Shown here: piece by piece, positions 63,438 to 64,000 of the stretch
Position numbering within the stretch: position 1 is the stretch's first letter
Layout of the letters: each line of letters opens with the position of its first letter
Assembly (NCBI GenBank): GCA_030019445.1
Contig: JASEEU010000002.1
Span: forward strand, 124,995 to 188,994
Source of the DNA: Anaerosomatales bacterium
GTDB taxonomy: Bacteria > Actinomycetota > Coriobacteriia > Anaerosomatales > Anaerosomataceae
DNA: 64,000 bases
Direction: 5' to 3'
Notes under the pieces: generated by a model
What the model was told of the DNA's origin: nothing
What the model saw: only the letters and a program-made list of their open reading frames with translations
Database searches by the model: none
Translations under genes and position numbers: made by a program

Positions 63438-63656
63438 TCAGAGCCGGCGCTTGCCGCCGACGCAGCGCGGGGCGGCGCAGGCGCTGCAGACGCCGACGCA
63501 GACCGGCACATGGGCGCCGCACGCGGAGCACCGCAGACGCCCGATCGGGAGGCTCGCTCCACAGCGGTCGCACGTCTCGGCGCGCGCTTCCTCGGCCCAG
63601 GTGTCCTCGAAGAGCACCGAGGCGTCGGAGACGTCGTATCGTTCATGTGCGTTCAT
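63438..63656 (-). CDS. Small zinc-ribbon protein
   Basis: A 72-residue protein whose C-terminal half has four Cys pairs or singles: CDRCGA, CSACGA, CVGVCSAC and a last Cys in APRCVGG, the pattern of one or two zinc ribbons, ending in the basic tail GGKRRL. The acidic N-terminus (EDTWAEEARAE) may be a flexible arm. The ATG at 63656 has TGAGGG close upstream. It lies 59 bases upstream of the KdpD-like gene on the same strand. Function unknown; protein or nucleic-acid binding is likely. Confidence 0.65.
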   Translation of the reverse strand: MNAHERYDVSDASVLFEDTWAEEARAETCDRCGASLPIGRLRCSACGAHVPVCVGVCSACAAPRCVGGKRRL

Positions 63657-63809
63657 GATGCCCTCACCATAGCAATCGGCGCGCCAGCGCGAACGTGGTG
63701 TGACGGATGGGCGCCGGCACGCGACCCGCGCGACAAGCGGTCTACCCGTGCTGCGCGGAGGCTCTGCTATGCTGCGGGCGTGCGCAGCCGACGCGCGGAA
63801 GGAGACCCC

Positions 63810-64000
63810 ATGGCCGCGACCGTCGCCGTCGTGCGATGCGAGACGTACGAGACCGGGGCGGTGCACGCCGCGGTCGGGCGCGCGCTCGATCTTCTCGGCG
63901 GCGCCGGGACGATCGTCGCGCCCGGCGAGCGCATCCTCCTCAAGCCCAACCTGCTCGTGCCGAGCCGGCCTGAGGATGCGGTCACCACGCATCCCGCGGT
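63810..64000 (+). CDS. DUF362-domain protein (N-terminal part)
   Basis: The first 63 complete codons of a protein cut by the window end. VAVVRCETYETGAVHAAVGR, then LLKPNLLVPSRPEDAVTTHP is the highly conserved start of DUF362 proteins, which often carry 4Fe-4S ferredoxin domains further on and are common in anaerobes. The function of the family is not known. The ATG at 63810 has GGAAGGAG upstream. The 153-base gap to the divergent zinc-ribbon gene must hold both promoters. Confidence 0.8.
   Translation, partial: MAATVAVVRCETYETGAVHAAVGRALDLLGGAGTIVAPGERILLKPNLLVPSRPEDAVTTHPA

Noticed and set aside
63657-63809. Possible tRNA or small RNA in the gap before the DUF362 gene
   Set aside because: No cloverleaf arms, CCA end or conserved RNA element could be found on either strand.

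Overview
The window is high-GC bacterial chromosomal DNA, densely packed with genes on both strands. Organism (inference): an anaerobic high-GC Gram-positive of the Actinomycetota, most like the Coriobacteriia/Anaerosomatales (OPB41) lineage. Reasons: three secreted proteins with cell-wall-binding type 2 repeats, a membrane-anchored PASTA protein, lipoproteins with classical lipoboxes, two large multihaem c-type cytochromes, and catabolic genes for histidine, arginine, adenine and pseudouridine. I see no rRNA or tRNA gene, CRISPR array, insertion sequence or prophage.

Layout. 1-8.6 kb: end of a Clp ATPase, a secreted 16-haem cytochrome, a convergent wall-binding protein, and a relic of another haem protein. 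8.6-12.9 kb: nitroreductase, carbamate kinase, a three-PAS histidine kinase, a Rieske protein. 12.9-19.3 kb: complete histidine utilisation, with hutG divergent from hutH-hutU-hutI, then a YqeY protein and a small coiled-coil protein. 19.3-26.9 kb: Ca2+-type P-ATPase, arginine deiminase, adenine deaminase-like enzyme, thioesterase, LysE/ArgO exporter, Ca2+/cation antiporter. 26.9-33.5 kb: DUF188 protein, a yybP-ykoY manganese riboswitch in front of a UPF0016 exporter, an HMA-cupredoxin protein, RlmA, MarC, an MFS exporter, a lipoprotein, Ogt. 33.6-41.8 kb: two wall-binding proteins (DUF4091 and M28 peptidase), a PQQ-type dehydrogenase lipoprotein, a DEAD-box helicase, a PASTA protein. 41.8-48.4 kb: MoaD-like protein, RlmKL, cold-shock protein, DinB/ClbS-like protein, TerC, and a TipA-like MerR regulator divergent from an EamA transporter. 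48.5-52.3 kb: a membrane-anchored 12-haem cytochrome followed tightly by psuK, psuG and a LOG-family protein. 52.4-54.9 kb: a polar amino-acid ABC transporter. 55-58.4 kb: transglutaminase-like protein, DedA, thioredoxin reductase, YugP-like peptidase. 58.4-63.4 kb: a potassium-uptake locus. 63.4-64 kb: zinc-ribbon protein and the start of a DUF362 protein.

How it fits together. The metabolism points to use of nitrogen-rich substrates: His to Glu by HutHUIG, Arg to citrulline by ArcA, ATP from carbamoyl phosphate by ArcC, amino-acid import, and base or nucleoside salvage. The cytochromes suggest disposal of electrons to an extracellular or periplasm-like acceptor. Metal homeostasis recurs (UPF0016 with riboswitch, TerC, P-ATPase, cation antiporter, HMA-cupredoxin).

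The most novel locus is the potassium region. A truncated KdpD-type kinase and a KdpE-type regulator lie next to Trk genes rather than a Kdp ATPase. Between the regulator and trkA are three helically phased TTTACRCC repeats just upstream of a -10 box. A 53-residue membrane peptide sits between trkA and trkH, and TrkA has lost key nucleotide-binding residues. Starts were chosen by Shine-Dalgarno spacing where several were possible; long antisense frames caused by high GC3 were discarded.
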